Source of the DNA: Cornus controversa
Taxonomy: Eukaryota > Streptophyta > Magnoliopsida > Cornales > Cornaceae
NCBI GenBank assembly: GCA_026545225.1
Contig: CM048846.1
Location: forward strand, 34,545,501 to 34,609,500
Reading direction: 5' to 3'
DNA length: 64,000 bases
Shown here: positions 47,529 to 59,596 of the stretch, piece by piece
Layout: every line of letters begins with the position of its first letter
Numbering within the stretch: position 1 is the first letter of the stretch
Position numbers and translations under genes: made by a program
Notes under the pieces: model-generated
The model's input: the letters and a program-made list of their open reading frames with translations, nothing else
The model's database searches: none
What the model was told of the DNA's origin: nothing

Positions 47529-48782
47529 CTACTCGAGGGCGGGTGGTGGTGGTGGTGGTTCGGTGGGAGCAGAAGTGGAGGTGGAGGCTCGACCTGCGAA
47601 CAGGAACTGCAGATCCTGCCGGAAGGCTCGGAACTCATCTAAGATCGCTCTCTGGCCCTGCACCAGAGAAGAAATGTCCGTCCGAATACCCGCCAGCTGA
47701 CTCTGCGTCACCTGGACGTGCTCGTCAAAACCCTGCTGGAGCCGCTCTACGTCAGCCGCCAGGCAGGAATAGCCTGTCGCTAAGATATCGTGCCGCTCTG
47801 CAGCGACATCCATCTCCTCCTCCTCCATCTCCTCGTCCTCCGCCTCAGCCCCTGCTGGCTCTCCCTCATCCATCTCCACTGGGGCATCCATATCTACATC
47901 GTCTGGTGGATCACCCTGATGGTCCTGTCGCTCTAAGTGTCGCCTCACCCGATCCCACTGAGTAGATGTGAAGCGGGTGGGCGGTGCCAACTGAATGTCA
48001 GTCCGACTGACTGGTATACTGGCACTGCTGAGAAAAGCGGCGATCAGGAATGGAAAGGGAAGCCGCCAACTCGCTGTTCTCCTCTTCCTCTTGTTGACGA
48101 GGCCATCCCAAACTTTGTGCATCTGCCCCCAGATAAGCGATGGGACAGAAAACCAAGCGCCTGTATGGAAAGCATAGAGGCAACGGAGGAGGTCACCCCT
48201 GCGCTCGGCCACGTGCTGCAACGGACACGCGTTCTTGAGGAGAACGGTGTCCAGGAACCAATATCTGCTCGGGCACATCGACTTGGACGTGCAGTTGTGG
48301 TTGGGCGTGGTAAACGCCCCGCCACACATGTCCATCACTATCGAGAAGAGCGTGGTATCTGCTGGGAGCGCGGCACTATAGAGTGGCTGACCGTCCGGGC
48401 CAACCATGTCCGGCGGCTGCTGGTGAGGAATGCCGAGCATATGAGCAATCCGGCTCGGCGTAATCGTGATCGTGACTGTGGCCACGGTAGTCTCGAGTGT
48501 ATCTGGCGCTGTGCAGGAGTAGGTCATATGCTCGTAAAAGACCTGCACTAGGCGCTCGTGTGCCGCGTCTGTGGGAGGCACGCATAGCCGGTCGAGGCGA
48601 CGCCTCCTGAGCTCGGCAACCGTCCACTCGGTGTCGGGACGCCTCTCAAACTCGGCTAAGTCGAAAACCTGCTCCGGGTGGAACTTCCGAGACCGGAAGG
48701 CTCGCCCGGGCACGTCACGAACAGCACCGGCGGCGTTCTTCACTCTTGCCATGGCCGCGGAACAGTCTGCACTGGATTCCAA
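47529..48782 (-). CDS. ORF3 (env-position protein) of Athila-B
   Basis: A 417-codon open frame starting MESSADCSAAMARVK. Residues about 30-265 form the Athila ORF3 domain (FDLAEFERRPDTEWTVAEL; SRYWFLDTVLLKNACPLQH), alignable with Athila-A ORF3 (LWFLDAVLLKNVCP). Residues about 295-330 are strongly acidic (EDEEMEEEEMD). The following 70 residues suit a coiled coil, and the protein ends in a proline run. No signal peptide or membrane helix is visible, so an envelope-like role is unsupported. It lies 1.2 kb downstream of gag-pol in the same sense; a spliced RNA is possible. The 5' half is notably GC-rich compared with surrounding DNA. Function unknown. Confidence 0.85.
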   Translation of the reverse strand: MESSADCSAAMARVKNAAGAVRDVPGRAFRSRKFHPEQVFDLAEFERRPDTEWTVAELRRRRLDRLCVPPTDAAHERLVQVFYEHMTYSCTAPDTLETTVATVTITITPSRIAHMLGIPHQQPPDMVGPDGQPLYSAALPADTTLFSIVMDMCGGAFTTPNHNCTSKSMCPSRYWFLDTVLLKNACPLQHVAERRGDLLRCLYAFHTGAWFSVPSLIWGQMHKVWDGLVNKRKRRTASWRLPFPFLIAAFLSSASIPVSRTDIQLAPPTRFTSTQWDRVRRHLERQDHQGDPPDDVDMDAPVEMDEGEPAGAEAEDEEMEEEEMDVAAERHDILATGYSCLAADVERLQQGFDEHVQVTQSQLAGIRTDISSLVQGQRAILDEFRAFRQDLQFLFAGRASTSTSAPTEPPPPPPALE

Positions 48783-49430
48783 AAGGTACGTAAATAAAAG
48801 ATGAATAAGAAGAAAGTGAAACTACTACTAGACTAAAAGAATAAAATAAAAATAAAAAAAAATAAAAATGAAGTCCTAGTCCAAGGTACTGACAAAAATG
48901 CAAAAAGTTGCACTCGAAGAGGCAATGTGAACGGGCGCAACCGAAACGAAGGTGCCACGGTTATACACCGAACACTAAGCGTTTGAAATGAAGAAAATGC
49001 CAAATCCCACTCCCGCTTGAATTCCTACCCCCCCCCCGAAACCCACAAAAACTGGATTCGGACATCGCACTCGCAACCATCCACCCCAACATGATCTAAC
49101 TATGTTTATTCCGCTGTAAAACTATCAAAAATGGCGAGAGAATAAACAAAAAGTAGCCATGCATCACTTACCTCGTGAGGAAGAAGATGAACGGCTCAAC
49201 CGAAGAAAACTCCACGCGCAGCCGCGAAGAGAAGATCGCGCAGATGCTTGCGGCGGATCGGACTGCGTCGGATGGCGGCGGATGATCGGGAATGGAAGAT
49301 CGAGTGCTCGGGAGTGCTTGGATAGGGCTTGGATCGCACAGAGGGAGAGAAGAAGTCGGATGGTCTTTTAAAATGGGAGGGAAGCCCAACGGTTTAAATA
49401 GATTTTCGGCTCACGTGCAGGCTCCGCGTG
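48783..49430 (-). other. Spacer between gag-pol and ORF3 of Athila-B
   Basis: Noncoding. Its right part (49160-49420) is GC-rich and purine/pyrimidine-biased; short frames there have no known match. Confidence 0.5.
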
Positions 49431-49815
49431 CATTTCGATTGATCGAAATGTGCATTTCGATCAATCAAAATTTCGATTGATCGAAATCTTGCTTCGATCA
49501 ATCGAAACTAACTTCGATGGATCGAGATTGTCTCTTCGATCAATCGAACATTCCTTCCCTAAATCACATTTTTACTTCGATCAATCGAACATTTAATTGA
49601 TGCAATCGAACTTTTAGTTCGATCAATCGAAATCCAATTTCGATCAATCGAAAGTTTCGATCGATCAAAGACCTATCGAAGTGCAATCGAAGAATATCAC
49701 CTCTCGGGACTTTGGACTTGGCAAATCTCTGCAATTTTTCGATCAATCGAAACCAAAATTTCGATCAATCGAAATTTTCGATTGATCGAAATTTTGGTTT
49801 CGATCAATCGAAATG
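49431..49815. repeat. TTCGATYRATCGAA palindrome cluster at the pol-ORF3 junction
   Basis: About sixteen copies or variants of TTCGATCAATCGAA / TTCGATTGATCGAA in 385 bp, the same motif as in the LTRs. It lies just after the end of pol and takes the place held by the GATCGATC cluster in Athila-A. Confidence 0.9.
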
Positions 49816-49983
49816 CTCAAAAACAGTCAGTTTAAAATATGCTTCAGAGACTTGGATATTGGGGAATTAGATACTACATTGCTTAGATACAAACCTACTT
49901 TGGATTAAAGGGACACCATGGAAGCTTGATAGCGACCATGGCGTCGCCACCTTACACGTCTATGGCGCGACGTCCGGATCGGC

Positions 49984-52900
49984 TCACGAGTCAAAATACA
50001 CGGGATCCGTCAAAGTGACGACATCCACGTATTCGGTGGTGACTTGGTCATCCACGCACACTTTTAAGCGCTGCCCGTTTACTTTGAACATCGAGCCATC
50101 TTTCAAGTCCTTCAATTCCACCGCTCCGTGGGGGGCGACGGAATTAACCAAAAATGGTCCATCCCAACGGGAGCGAAGTTTTCCGGGAAACAAATGGAGG
50201 CGCGAGTTGTACAACCAAACTTTTCGGCCCGGCGAAAATGTTTTGACTCGAATATTACGATCATGAAAGGCTTTGGACCTTGCCTTATAGATTTTCGCGT
50301 TCTCATACGCGTCATGTCGCAATTCTTCCAATTCATTTAATTGAAGCTTTCGATTAGAGCTGGCCTTTTTCATGTCAAAATTGAAGATCTTGGTGGCCCA
50401 CATAGCTTTATGCTCCAATTCAACCGGAAGATGGCACGCCTTGCCATAAACTAACCGATAAGGTGACATTCCAATGGGAGTTTTGTATGCGGTTCGGTAT
50501 GCCCATAATGCGTCGTTTAGTCGCAATGACCAATCCTTCCGGTCAGGCCGAACAGTTTTCTGAAGAATGTTCTTAATCTCCCTATTGGATACTTCTACTT
50601 GGCCACTAGTTTGAGGATGGTAGGGGGTGGCTACTTTGTGTGTGACGGAGTATTTGAGAAGCAAGGTTCGAAGGAACCGGTTACAGAAATGCTTACCTCC
50701 GTCACTGATGATGGCCCGAGGCGTACCAAACCGGCTAAAAATGTTAGCTTGTATGAATTTAACCACGACTGCGTGATCGTTGGTTTTGGTAGCAACGGCC
50801 TCTATCCACTTAGATACGTAGTCCACCGCCACAAGTATGTACTCATGACCAGTAGAGGGTGGAAATGGTCCCATGAAGTCAATGCCCCACACATCAAATA
50901 TTTCAATGATAAGAATAGGGTTAAGAGGCATCATGTCCTTCCGAGACATCGCGCCGAGGCGCTGACATCGCTCACACGAGCGGCAGAATGAATATGCATC
51001 CCGATGAAGTGTCGGCCAGAAAAATCCGCATTGAAGAATTTTTGCTGCGGTTTTCTTAGCACTAAAGTGTCCCCCACAAGCGAGTGTATGACAAAATTTA
51101 AGAATGCTTTGGAATTCACTGTTGGGTACACACTTACGAATTATTTGATCGGGGCAGTATTTGAACAATTGAGGATCGTCCCAATAATATGATCGTGATT
51201 GGGAGAGAAAACGATCCTTCTCTTGTTTGGTCCAAGAAGATGGTATTTTACCGGTTGCCAAATAATTAACCACATCCGCATACCAAGGGATACTTTCTTG
51301 AGAGATGACAAAGAGTTGTTCATCCGGGAAGGATTCACAAACTGGAATGGAATTATGGAGGGATTCAACAAGAATTCTAGAAAGGTGGTCAGCTACCACA
51401 TTTTCAGTTCCCTTTTTGTCTCTAATCTCAAAATTGAACTCTTGCAACAAGAGTATCCAGCGGATCAACCTAGGCTTGGTGTCCTTTTTCGTCAAAAGAT
51501 GCCGGAGGGCAGCATGGTCCGAATAGACAATGATCTTTGAACCTAATAAATAAGCTCGAAATTTGTCTAATGCAAATACTACCGCAAGCAATTCCTTTTC
51601 CGTTGTGGTATAATTGATTTGAGCTTCGGAAAGGGTTTTACTTGCGTAATAGATGACATGTGGCAGTTTGTCTACTCGTTGCCCCAAGACCGCACCCATG
51701 GCATAGTCGGATGCATCACACATAATCTCAAATGGGAGAGTCCAGTTTGGAGGGATTAGAACTGGAGCGGTTGTAAGCATGGCGCGGAGTTTTTCAAAAG
51801 CGTCAAGGCACGCTTCATCAAAGGTAAAGCAAGACTCTTTTTCAAGAAGGCGACACAAAGGCCGAGAAATCTTGCTAAAGTCTTTGATGAAACGGCGATA
51901 AAATCCCGCATGCCCAAGGAATGAACGAATCTCTCTCACCGTGGATGGTGGAGGAAGTTTGGAAATGAGCTCAACCTTGGCTTTATCAACCTCTATTCCT
52001 CGCTTAGACACAATATGCCCTAGGACAATACCCTCTTGAACCATAAAGTGACTCTTTTCCCAACTAAGAATTAGGTTGGTTTCTTGACATCTTTTGAGAA
52101 CACAAGCTAGATTTTGGAGGCATGATTCATATGAAGGTCCAAAAACGGAAAAATCATCCATGAACACTTCTAAGAATTTTTCCACCATGTCCGAGAAGAT
52201 AGACATCATACACCGTTGAAAAGTTGCCGGTGCATTGCACAACCCAAAGGGCATGCGTCTATAAGCAAATGTGCCGAAGGGACATGTAAAGGTGGTTTTC
52301 TCTTGGTCCCTCGGGTCTATAGCAACCTGATTATAGCCGGAATATCCATCCAAAAAGCAATAAAAGCTTTGCCCGGCCAATCTCTCCAATATTTGATCAA
52401 TGAATGGGAGGGGGAAGTGATCTTTCCGAGTGGCTGAATTTAATTTCCTATAATCAATGCACACTCTCCATCCTGTGGTGGTGCGTTGGGGAACTAATTC
52501 ACCCTTATCATTAGGTTGCACCGTAATACCAGACTTCTTTGGAACCACTTGAGTGGGACTAACCCACTTGCTATCAGAGATGGGGTATATGATCCCCGCA
52601 TCTAGTAACTTCACCACCTCCTTCAGGACAACGTCCTTCATATTTGGATTTAATCGACGTTGTGCCTCCCTTGAGGTCTTTGCATCCTCTTCCAAGTGTA
52701 TGCGATGCATACAAACAGAAGGGTCTATTCCCTTAAGATCTATCACACTCCATCCTATTGCTTCTTTGTGCTCTTTGAGCACCTTTATGAGTTCCAATTC
52801 TTGAGCATTTGTGAGATTGGAAGCAATAATGACTGGAAGGGTCTCATTTGCGCCCAAGAAAACATACTTGAGTGTAGCTGGAAGAGGCTTGAGCTCAAGT

Positions 52901-55617
52901 TGTGGTGGGGAAATTAAAGAAGGAGTTTGGGGAGTTTTGGACAAAGGGGGCAAGGGTTCTCTCGGAACTCTCCACTTAGGCAAATCCATGACAGTATTAA
53001 CATCGAGCATGGAATTGACTTCACATATGGATTGCTCAATGTCAAAATCGTCATGGTTAAAATGATTTAGGCATGCCTCTAAGGGGTCCGTGGAAAGAAT
53101 AGAAGGAAGTGCTTCTTGAACAAGGTCGTCCACTACATCGACACAAAAGCACTCACTTTCATCGTCGGGTGTGTGGTGGGAAGCATTGAAGATGTTCAAG
53201 CGGACTTTCATATTCCCAAAAGAGATGTCCATCACTCCAGTACGGCAATTAACGCAAGCGTTTGCCGTGGCCAAGAATGGACGACCTAGAATGATAGGAA
53301 TATGATGATTCGGATTTTGAACCGGTTCCGTGTCAAGGACTATGAAGTCCACCGGAAAATAGAATTTGTCCACTTGAATGATGACATCCTCAATGATGCC
53401 ACGTGGTTGCTTCACCGAACGGTCGGCAAGTTGCAACACAACCGTGGTATGCTTGAGTTCCCCCAAACCTAGTTGTTGGTAAACTGAGAATGGAAGCAAA
53501 TTGACACTAGCCCCTAGGTCAAGAAGTGCTTTTTCAAAAGATTGATTTCCGATAGTGCACGAAATGGTCGGAGCACCCGGATCTTTGAATTTAGGAGGGG
53601 CTTGATGTTGGAAAATGGAGCTTATGTGCTCAGTTAAGAGGACTTTCTTAGGAACATTATTCCTAGATTTGCGCTTTTGAGTGCATAAGTCCTTCAAGAA
53701 TTTCGCATAAGAGGGAATTTGTCGAATAGCATCAAGGAGAGGGAGATTGATCTTTACTTGTTTGAAGATCTCCATCATGTCTTGGATTTTCTCTCCTTGC
53801 TTCCCGAAATGAGAAGGTTCCTTCAATCGTTGAGGAAAAGGAACCGGAGGTTCATAAGAGGTGTCAAGATTTGGAATCGATGGTGACATAACTTCACTTG
53901 CCTTTCCTTTTGGATTTGAAGGGGTATTTTGCAAATTTGGATTTAACGGCAACAATTTTGGATTTAATTGGGATTCTTTTGGATTTTTAGGTTGCTCTTG
54001 AAATTCTTTTCTCTCTTCCTCCCCTACCTTGGAGTTAATGATTTTTCCACTCCTCAAGGTTGTGATTGATTGAACTTGCTCTGGAGGAGCATTACAAGTT
54101 GAAGATGATGGATCTTCAATCATATGCACACCCTTGGGATTCGCCACCGGTTCACTTGGCAACTTACCTTCCTCCCTTCTATTTAAGGCATTAGCTAGTT
54201 GCCCGATTTGAGCTTCTAACCTAGCCATAGATTGAGCATTGGCTTCTAGCTTAGAGATTGATTGAGAATGAGTTTGCAATAAGCGGGTGTTGGCCTCAAG
54301 ATTGCTTATCACTCGATCTTCAAAGCTTTGGCTTCTCGGAGGAGGTGGTGGTTGTTGGTAATTAGATCTTTGATTGTAAGGTTGAGGGTTTGGCCTATAA
54401 TGCGGCTGTTGAGATTGGGGATTAAAAGAATTTTGCCCTTGGAAAGGGGGACTTGATTCTTGATTCTTCCATGAAAAAGCCGGATGATTCTTGTAACCAG
54501 GATTGTACGTGTTCGAATATGGATCATTCATTTGTTTAGCGTACAAGGCATTCGCTTGCTCTTGAGCATAATCGGGAGATTGCCCGGCAATAGGGCAATC
54601 TCGCACAAAATGCGAAGTGCTATAGCAAAACGAACATCCCTCCTGATTTTGGACAGATTGGTTAGGAGTAGGCAGCCCATTTTTCATGATTAAATCCATT
54701 TTTCGGGACAAGGCTTCTACTTGCATGGCTACCTCATCTACCCGTGAAATCTCATGCACTCCTCTACAAGGTTGGGTGGCCTTCCCTTTCCTAGTGGAGG
54801 AGCGTTGAGCTGAATTGTTGCTTAGGGTTTGAAAAAGTTTCCATGCCTCATCGGGGCTTTTCAAAAGGTACCCACCCCCACACGCGGAGTCTATCATTTG
54901 TCTATGTTGCTCACTCACCCCATCATAAAAACTTTGCACTAGCTGCCATTTTGGGACAGCATGATGCGGACAAGATTTTAAGAGATCTTTTAACCTCTCC
55001 CACGTCTCATGGAATTGTTCTTGGTCAATTTGGGTGAATCCGGTGATTGCTCGCCGAATATCACTTGTCTTACCCATTGGGAAGTATTTTTTTAAGAACT
55101 CTATTTGCATTTCCGCCCAAGAATGGATTGAGTTGGGTTCTAGGGAATTGAACCAACTTCTAGCCTTATCTTTTAGGGAAAATGGAAACATACGTAGCTT
55201 TAGATCATCCTCCGTAAAGTGTGGTACACGAATGGTGGAACACACGGAAAAGAAGTAATCTAAGTGCCGGTATGGATCCTCATTAGGAAGACCGTGAAAG
55301 CTGTTAAGAAGGTTGAGGGTGGAGGACTTTATTTCAAATTGATTTGCCGCTACATCCGGAAATTGAATACACGAAGGTACTTCAAATGTAGTCGGAAGGT
55401 AAAAGTCCATAAGCAACTCTCCTTGAGGAGGTGGTGGTGGAGGCGGTTGTTCATGATTAAAAGGAGGTAGACCGGGAGGTTGTCTCTCATTTGGATCCAT
55501 GTTTTCAGTCCTAGGCAAAATAGGGTCCCTAGAGGTTCCTCTACGTCGTCTAAGTGTTCGTTCAAGTTCACTATTACAAGGAAGCAAAGGAAGTGACAAT
55601 GACCGTCTACCTAGCAT
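49984..55617 (-). CDS. gag-pol polyprotein of Athila-B
   Basis: One open frame of 1,877 codons starting [14 protein letters not shown]. In order: gag core (about residues 65-260; [18 protein letters not shown]), a CCHC knuckle (about 327; [14 protein letters not shown]), a proline/glutamine-rich linker, protease (about 700; [13 protein letters not shown]), reverse transcriptase (about 1000-1190; FMDDFSVFG near 1150), RNase H (about 1290-1400; [29 protein letters not shown]) and integrase. The integrase has its HHCC region near 1510-1545 and DDE core motifs [16 protein letters not shown] and [12 protein letters not shown], followed by a C-terminal tail. Gag and pol share one frame, so protease cleavage would separate them. 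It looks whole. The identification as Athila is secure from PBS, gag and ORF3. Confidence 0.95.
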   Translation of the reverse strand: MLGRRSLSLPLLPCNSELERTLRRRRGTSRDPILPRTENMDPNERQPPGLPPFNHEQPPPPPPPQGELLMDFYLPTTFEVPSCIQFPDVAANQFEIKSSTLNLLNSFHGLPNEDPYRHLDYFFSVCSTIRVPHFTEDDLKLRMFPFSLKDKARSWFNSLEPNSIHSWAEMQIEFLKKYFPMGKTSDIRRAITGFTQIDQEQFHETWERLKDLLKSCPHHAVPKWQLVQSFYDGVSEQHRQMIDSACGGGYLLKSPDEAWKLFQTLSNNSAQRSSTRKGKATQPCRGVHEISRVDEVAMQVEALSRKMDLIMKNGLPTPNQSVQNQEGCSFCYSTSHFVRDCPIAGQSPDYAQEQANALYAKQMNDPYSNTYNPGYKNHPAFSWKNQESSPPFQGQNSFNPQSQQPHYRPNPQPYNQRSNYQQPPPPPRSQSFEDRVISNLEANTRLLQTHSQSISKLEANAQSMARLEAQIGQLANALNRREEGKLPSEPVANPKGVHMIEDPSSSTCNAPPEQVQSITTLRSGKIINSKVGEEERKEFQEQPKNPKESQLNPKLLPLNPNLQNTPSNPKGKASEVMSPSIPNLDTSYEPPVPFPQRLKEPSHFGKQGEKIQDMMEIFKQVKINLPLLDAIRQIPSYAKFLKDLCTQKRKSRNNVPKKVLLTEHISSIFQHQAPPKFKDPGAPTISCTIGNQSFEKALLDLGASVNLLPFSVYQQLGLGELKHTTVVLQLADRSVKQPRGIIEDVIIQVDKFYFPVDFIVLDTEPVQNPNHHIPIILGRPFLATANACVNCRTGVMDISFGNMKVRLNIFNASHHTPDDESECFCVDVVDDLVQEALPSILSTDPLEACLNHFNHDDFDIEQSICEVNSMLDVNTVMDLPKWRVPREPLPPLSKTPQTPSLISPPQLELKPLPATLKYVFLGANETLPVIIASNLTNAQELELIKVLKEHKEAIGWSVIDLKGIDPSVCMHRIHLEEDAKTSREAQRRLNPNMKDVVLKEVVKLLDAGIIYPISDSKWVSPTQVVPKKSGITVQPNDKGELVPQRTTTGWRVCIDYRKLNSATRKDHFPLPFIDQILERLAGQSFYCFLDGYSGYNQVAIDPRDQEKTTFTCPFGTFAYRRMPFGLCNAPATFQRCMMSIFSDMVEKFLEVFMDDFSVFGPSYESCLQNLACVLKRCQETNLILSWEKSHFMVQEGIVLGHIVSKRGIEVDKAKVELISKLPPPSTVREIRSFLGHAGFYRRFIKDFSKISRPLCRLLEKESCFTFDEACLDAFEKLRAMLTTAPVLIPPNWTLPFEIMCDASDYAMGAVLGQRVDKLPHVIYYASKTLSEAQINYTTTEKELLAVVFALDKFRAYLLGSKIIVYSDHAALRHLLTKKDTKPRLIRWILLLQEFNFEIRDKKGTENVVADHLSRILVESLHNSIPVCESFPDEQLFVISQESIPWYADVVNYLATGKIPSSWTKQEKDRFLSQSRSYYWDDPQLFKYCPDQIIRKCVPNSEFQSILKFCHTLACGGHFSAKKTAAKILQCGFFWPTLHRDAYSFCRSCERCQRLGAMSRKDMMPLNPILIIEIFDVWGIDFMGPFPPSTGHEYILVAVDYVSKWIEAVATKTNDHAVVVKFIQANIFSRFGTPRAIISDGGKHFCNRFLRTLLLKYSVTHKVATPYHPQTSGQVEVSNREIKNILQKTVRPDRKDWSLRLNDALWAYRTAYKTPIGMSPYRLVYGKACHLPVELEHKAMWATKIFNFDMKKASSNRKLQLNELEELRHDAYENAKIYKARSKAFHDRNIRVKTFSPGRKVWLYNSRLHLFPGKLRSRWDGPFLVNSVAPHGAVELKDLKDGSMFKVNGQRLKVCVDDQVTTEYVDVVTLTDPVYFDS

Positions 55618-55884
55618 GCATTATCAATTGAACAACACCGCTATACACAAAAGTAACAAAAATATATACAAAAGAATGTGAATGAACTCAAACCACCAGT
55701 TTTTGAAGTTATACTCACAAAGGGTTCCAATTTGAATTCTTTTAGATGCCCGCAATGTGGTATACCTAAAATCAAGAAGTTTAAGATATAAGAACAAGAA
55801 ATATATACAAAAAGAATGAAAGAATTTCTAGCCTAAGAATTAAACCAGATTTAATCTTCCAATGGCGACAATTAAACCGTAGAG

Positions 55885-55902
55885 TCCCCGGCAACGGCGC
55901 CA
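55885..55902 (-). other. Primer-binding site (tRNA-Asp type) of Athila-B
   Basis: On the minus strand TGGCGCCGTTGCCGGGGA, identical to that of Athila-A copy 2. Confidence 0.92.
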
Positions 55903-55908
55903 AAATTT

Positions 55909-57331
55909 TGATGTGGTCGGAACTAAATTATATTGCAAGCTTAATTTTGCCCTTTTTATCAAAATATAATTTAACCACTCGCAAGAGCACGAATCTTTGC
56001 AGATAAGGTTCTATATAGAGGGTATCGATCCCACGAGGACTAGTCGTTAATTGTCATAGAGAAAGATTAATTCTACTTTAATCCAAACAAAACAGATTTT
56101 TGGTTTTGTGTTTAGAAACTATTGCATAAAGGAAATGACAATAAAATTAAAAAGTAAAGTTGGGAGAGAGAACTAGGGTTGGTTTCCACCCCTAGCCATT
56201 CACATGTTCATAAGTGCAGCAAGCAAGGGATTCATTAATTAAATGCCTAACAATGACATTAGGCTTGTGACCTCAATGACATATCAAAAGATCAATGTGT
56301 GTGCTAACCTATCATAATCCATCTTCAACAAGCATAGCTCTTCAACCTAACTAACTACCTACTTACTCTACTCTCTAAGTGAACACTACATGCATCCAAA
56401 CTACCTTGTCTTGGCATGGTCTATACAAACTAGCATCACACATTCATTTAAACACCATTATCTAGCCATCATTTGCACTTCTTGTGGAATATGCAAATGT
56501 TGTGCATTCAAGTGACAAAACCTACTCTAAGACAAGAATAAATTCCAAATCAAATGAATATATAAAAGAAATGTATTTGTGTACATAATCACTAGGCTAA
56601 ATAATCAACATTTAATTACAAGTCCCAAGAGCTACAAAGATGAACAAGTTTACATGGCTAGGGGTTGAAACCAACACCCTAGTAGAAGAGTTAGTTGCTC
56701 ATGGTTGCCTTGCACCCTTCCATTGATGAAGAGAATGAAGCTTCTTGGTCTGGTTCAGCCCTTCCTCTTCCTCTCCCGAAGGTCTCTCTCTTCTTCTTCT
56801 GATTTGTATATGTTGAGAGATATGAGATATGTGGCTTTTGGTGCTTTTTGTATGCTTTTTGGCTCCTTTGGGCCCACCATATATATATATATATCATTAT
56901 ATATATCTCTTGTATCAAGAAGGCCCCCAAAAGTCTTGTTCAAGTCAGACAATCCCCTTAAGTCGTGCAAAAAGGGGGATTTTGTTGCAAGTGGGAGAGC
57001 AGGTGAGCAAGTGGCCAAGTGGGCTCTGCAGCATTTCGATTGATCGAAATTGCATTTCGATTGATCGAGATTTCGATCAATCGAAATGAGATTTCGATCA
57101 ATCGAAATTTCGATTGATCGAAATCCACATCTCGATTGATCGAAATGCCTTGGCAACAGTTTCTGATTTCATCTCTTGACTGCAGAAAACTTCCAACTTT
57201 GCTCCATTTACTCCAATACCTGCAATACATCAAAAACACAAAAATACCGTAAACATATCTCGGTAAACGCAAAAATGGAACTAACATATGCAATAAAGAG
57301 GGTTCAAATGCATAGAATTGAACACTTATCA
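55909..57331 (-). repeat. 5' LTR of Athila-B
   Basis: 1,423 bp, almost identical to 44276-45700, including the palindrome cluster at 57032-57147. Followed by target duplication GGTTC. Confidence 0.95.
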
Positions 57332-57336
57332 GGTTC
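57332..57336. repeat. Target site duplication GGTTC, right copy
   Basis: Matches 44271-44275. Confidence 0.95.
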
Positions 57337-57504
57337 TATTATTAACAAGCGATGTTGAGTCCCGTTACTGTATAGTTTCTATGGGGTTCTAGTAGGAGCA
57401 ACGTGAAAGTTCGATGCCTATGCAACAACGACGAGCAGTTGCCAATGTGTACCGTGAAAACTGATCTTTTACGATGTAAAACATGAGCACGCCATGAATC
57501 TTTC

Positions 57505-57532
57505 GTCATAAATGCCTACTTTTCTTGTAGTA
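57505..57532 (-). repeat. CACTA terminal inverted repeat, right
   Basis: Inverted it reads TACTACAAGAAAAGTAGGC, matching the left end except for the terminal base and small gaps. TTT follows at 57533-57535. Confidence 0.8.
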
Positions 57533-57542
57533 TTTGTATATA

Positions 57543-57791
57543 CCATAATTTTTGTCCAGTATTCCATTTAGGGATGTCCCAAAATACATGTCCATTTCTT
57601 ATGAATGTATGATTCCTAAACTACCCTTTTCAAACTCCATTATCTTAAAAGTTGGCCCCACCACATAATAATAATATTAACCTTTAAACAAGGACTAATG
57701 TGTAAATTCTTTCATTACTACTATAAAAAGTTGGCCCCACCATTAAAAGTTAGATTTCCAAAACATCCTAAGAATTATGGCACAGAGGGAG
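57543..57791. mobile_element. Stowaway-like MITE
   Basis: Left terminus shortened (CCATAATTTTTG), right end CACAGAGGGAG before TA. Confidence 0.6.
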
Positions 57792-58165
57792 TATTAGTCA
57801 TTCATTATAAGGGCAGACAATGATAAAATGTAACAAATACAAGCGAAATTATATTTGTACCAGATCCAAAAACGGCCATTAAATTAACGCCATGCGAAAG
57901 TAAGCATACGAATGACTATAATGGACAATCGCACAACAACTACTCGTTATGAAACATTTTCTTTACATAGGTAGGGTAACCATTTTGAAATTTTGTTTGC
58001 CATGGATTGAGACTAACATTCTTTGGAATTCTCTAGACTTGTATAGACTTGTCTAAACTTGTATAGATTGCTCTAATATATTAGGATGGTAGAGATCCCT
58101 ACTTATAGTATTCTAGAACCCCATTCTAGAACACTCTCACCTGTTAGATAACATTTGTATATATA

Positions 58166-58410
58166 CTTCTACCGTCCCATAATTTTACTCCAGTATTCCA
58201 TTTAGGGATGTACCAAAATACATGTAAATTTCTTATGGATGTATCATTCCTAAACTATATTTTTCAAACTCCAATATCTTAAAAGTTGGCCCCGCCATAT
58301 AATAATAATAATACTACAAACTAATGTCTAAATTCGTTAATTACCACTATAAATCATTGGCCCCACCATTAAAAGTTAGAATCTCAAAATATGCCAGGGG
58401 ACGGAGGAAG
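58166..58410. mobile_element. Stowaway-like MITE
   Basis: Begins CTTCTACCGTCCC after TA and ends GGACGGAGGAAG before TA. Confidence 0.7.
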
Positions 58411-58891
58411 TATTAGTCATTCATTATAAGGCTAGGCAATAATAAAATGTAACAAATACAAGCGAAATTATATTTGTACCGGATCCAAAAACCGCCATTG
58501 ACTTAACGTCATACGAAAGTAAGCATACGAACAAATATGATCGGCAATCGCATAAGAACTACTCATTTTGCAAGTACATTTTAATATTTTGACTGCTGTG
58601 GCAAAATCCTGAGATCTTAAATCTTTTAAGGCAACATTCATACTCGAGGAGATGTGGTTCTGTTTTGGGAGTTCTGGAGCATTTTCTTTACATATGATGG
58701 GCAACCATTTTGAAATTTTGTTTGTCATGGATTGAGAGTAACATTCTTTGGATTCTATAGACTTGTATAGACTTGTCTAAACTTATATAGATTGCTCTAG
58801 ATATATCTAGGATTGTAGAGATCCTTTCTTAGAGTATTCTAGAACCCCATTCTAGAACACTCTCCGCTGTTAGATAATATTTGTATATACA

Positions 58892-59151
58892 CTTCTTCTA
58901 TCCCATAATTTTAGTCCAGTATTACATTTAGGGATGTCCCAAAATACATGTCCATTTCTTATGGATGTATGATTCCTAAACCACCCTTTTCAAACTCCAT
59001 TATCTTAAAAGTTGGCCCCACCATATAATAATAATACTAACCTTTAAACGAGGACTAATGTGTAAATTCATTCATTACCACTATAAAAATTTGGCCCCAA
59101 GACTAAAAGTTAGAATCCCAACGTATCCAAATAATTATGGGATGGAAGTAG
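58892..59151. mobile_element. Stowaway-like MITE
   Basis: Begins CTTCTTCTATCCC and ends GGGATGGAAGTAG before TA; same place in the unit as its sisters. Confidence 0.65.
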
Positions 59152-59596
59152 TATTAGTCATTCATTATAAGGCCAAACAATAATAAAATGTAAAAAACAC
59201 AAGTGAAATTGTATTTGTACTGGATTCAAAAATGGCCATTGACTTAACGCAATGCGAAAGTAAGCATACGAATGAATATGATGGGCAATCGCACAACAAC
59301 TACTCATTATGCAAGTTTATTTTAATATTTTGACTGCTATGCCAAAATCCTGAGTATATTAAAGCTTTTACGGCAAGATTCAACCCCGAGGAGATGCGGT
59401 TTTGTTTTGGGAGTTCTGGAGCATTTTATTTACATAGGATGGGCAACCATTTTGAAATTTTGTTTACCATGGATTGAGAGTAACATTCTTTTGAATTCTC
59501 TAGGCTTGTATAGACTTGTCTAAACTTGTATAGATTTCTCTAGATATATCTAGGATTGTAAAGATCCTTCGTTAGAGTATTCTATAACCTCATTCT

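Larger units (their letters stand above)
44276..57331 (-). mobile_element. Athila-type LTR retrotransposon, family B; looks whole and very young
   Basis: A 13.06-kb minus-strand element with LTRs of 1,425 and 1,423 bp, target duplication GGTTC, a canonical Athila PBS (55885-55902) and a PPT at 45701-45713. By eye the LTRs differ by one substitution and one two-base change in a TA microsatellite, implying an age of only tens of thousands of years. Gag-pol and ORF3 are each a single open frame; I see no break. The protein sequence is related to but clearly different from Athila-A. It is inserted about 200 bp from the right end of the CACTA transposon. Confidence 0.95.
30892..57532. mobile_element. 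CACTA (En/Spm-type) DNA transposon with nested insertions
   Basis: The left end reads CACTACAAGAAAGAAGGC; the right end, inverted, reads TACTACAAGAAAAGTAGGC. That gives CACTA-type inverted repeats with one changed terminal base at the right. A 3-bp duplication TTT flanks it. Sequences near the right end recur subterminally (44233-44259 and 57385-57411, core TAGGAG...GTGAAAGT), as is usual for this superfamily. Removing the nested Athila-B leaves about 13.6 kb. I find no transposase (TnpA/TnpD) frame, so it looks nonautonomous. It carries two host exon fragments on the minus strand (PEAMT-like and NRPE5-like), a TRIM element and LTR-derived insertions. CACTA elements are known to capture gene pieces. 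Confidence 0.8.

Noticed and set aside
47937-48551. 204-codon plus-strand frame opposite ORF3 of Athila-B
   Set aside because: It is the antisense shadow of a GC-rich coding region and shows no domain.
57000-57293. Same repetitive peptides in the second LTR
   Set aside because: Duplicate of the LTR frame above, noncoding.
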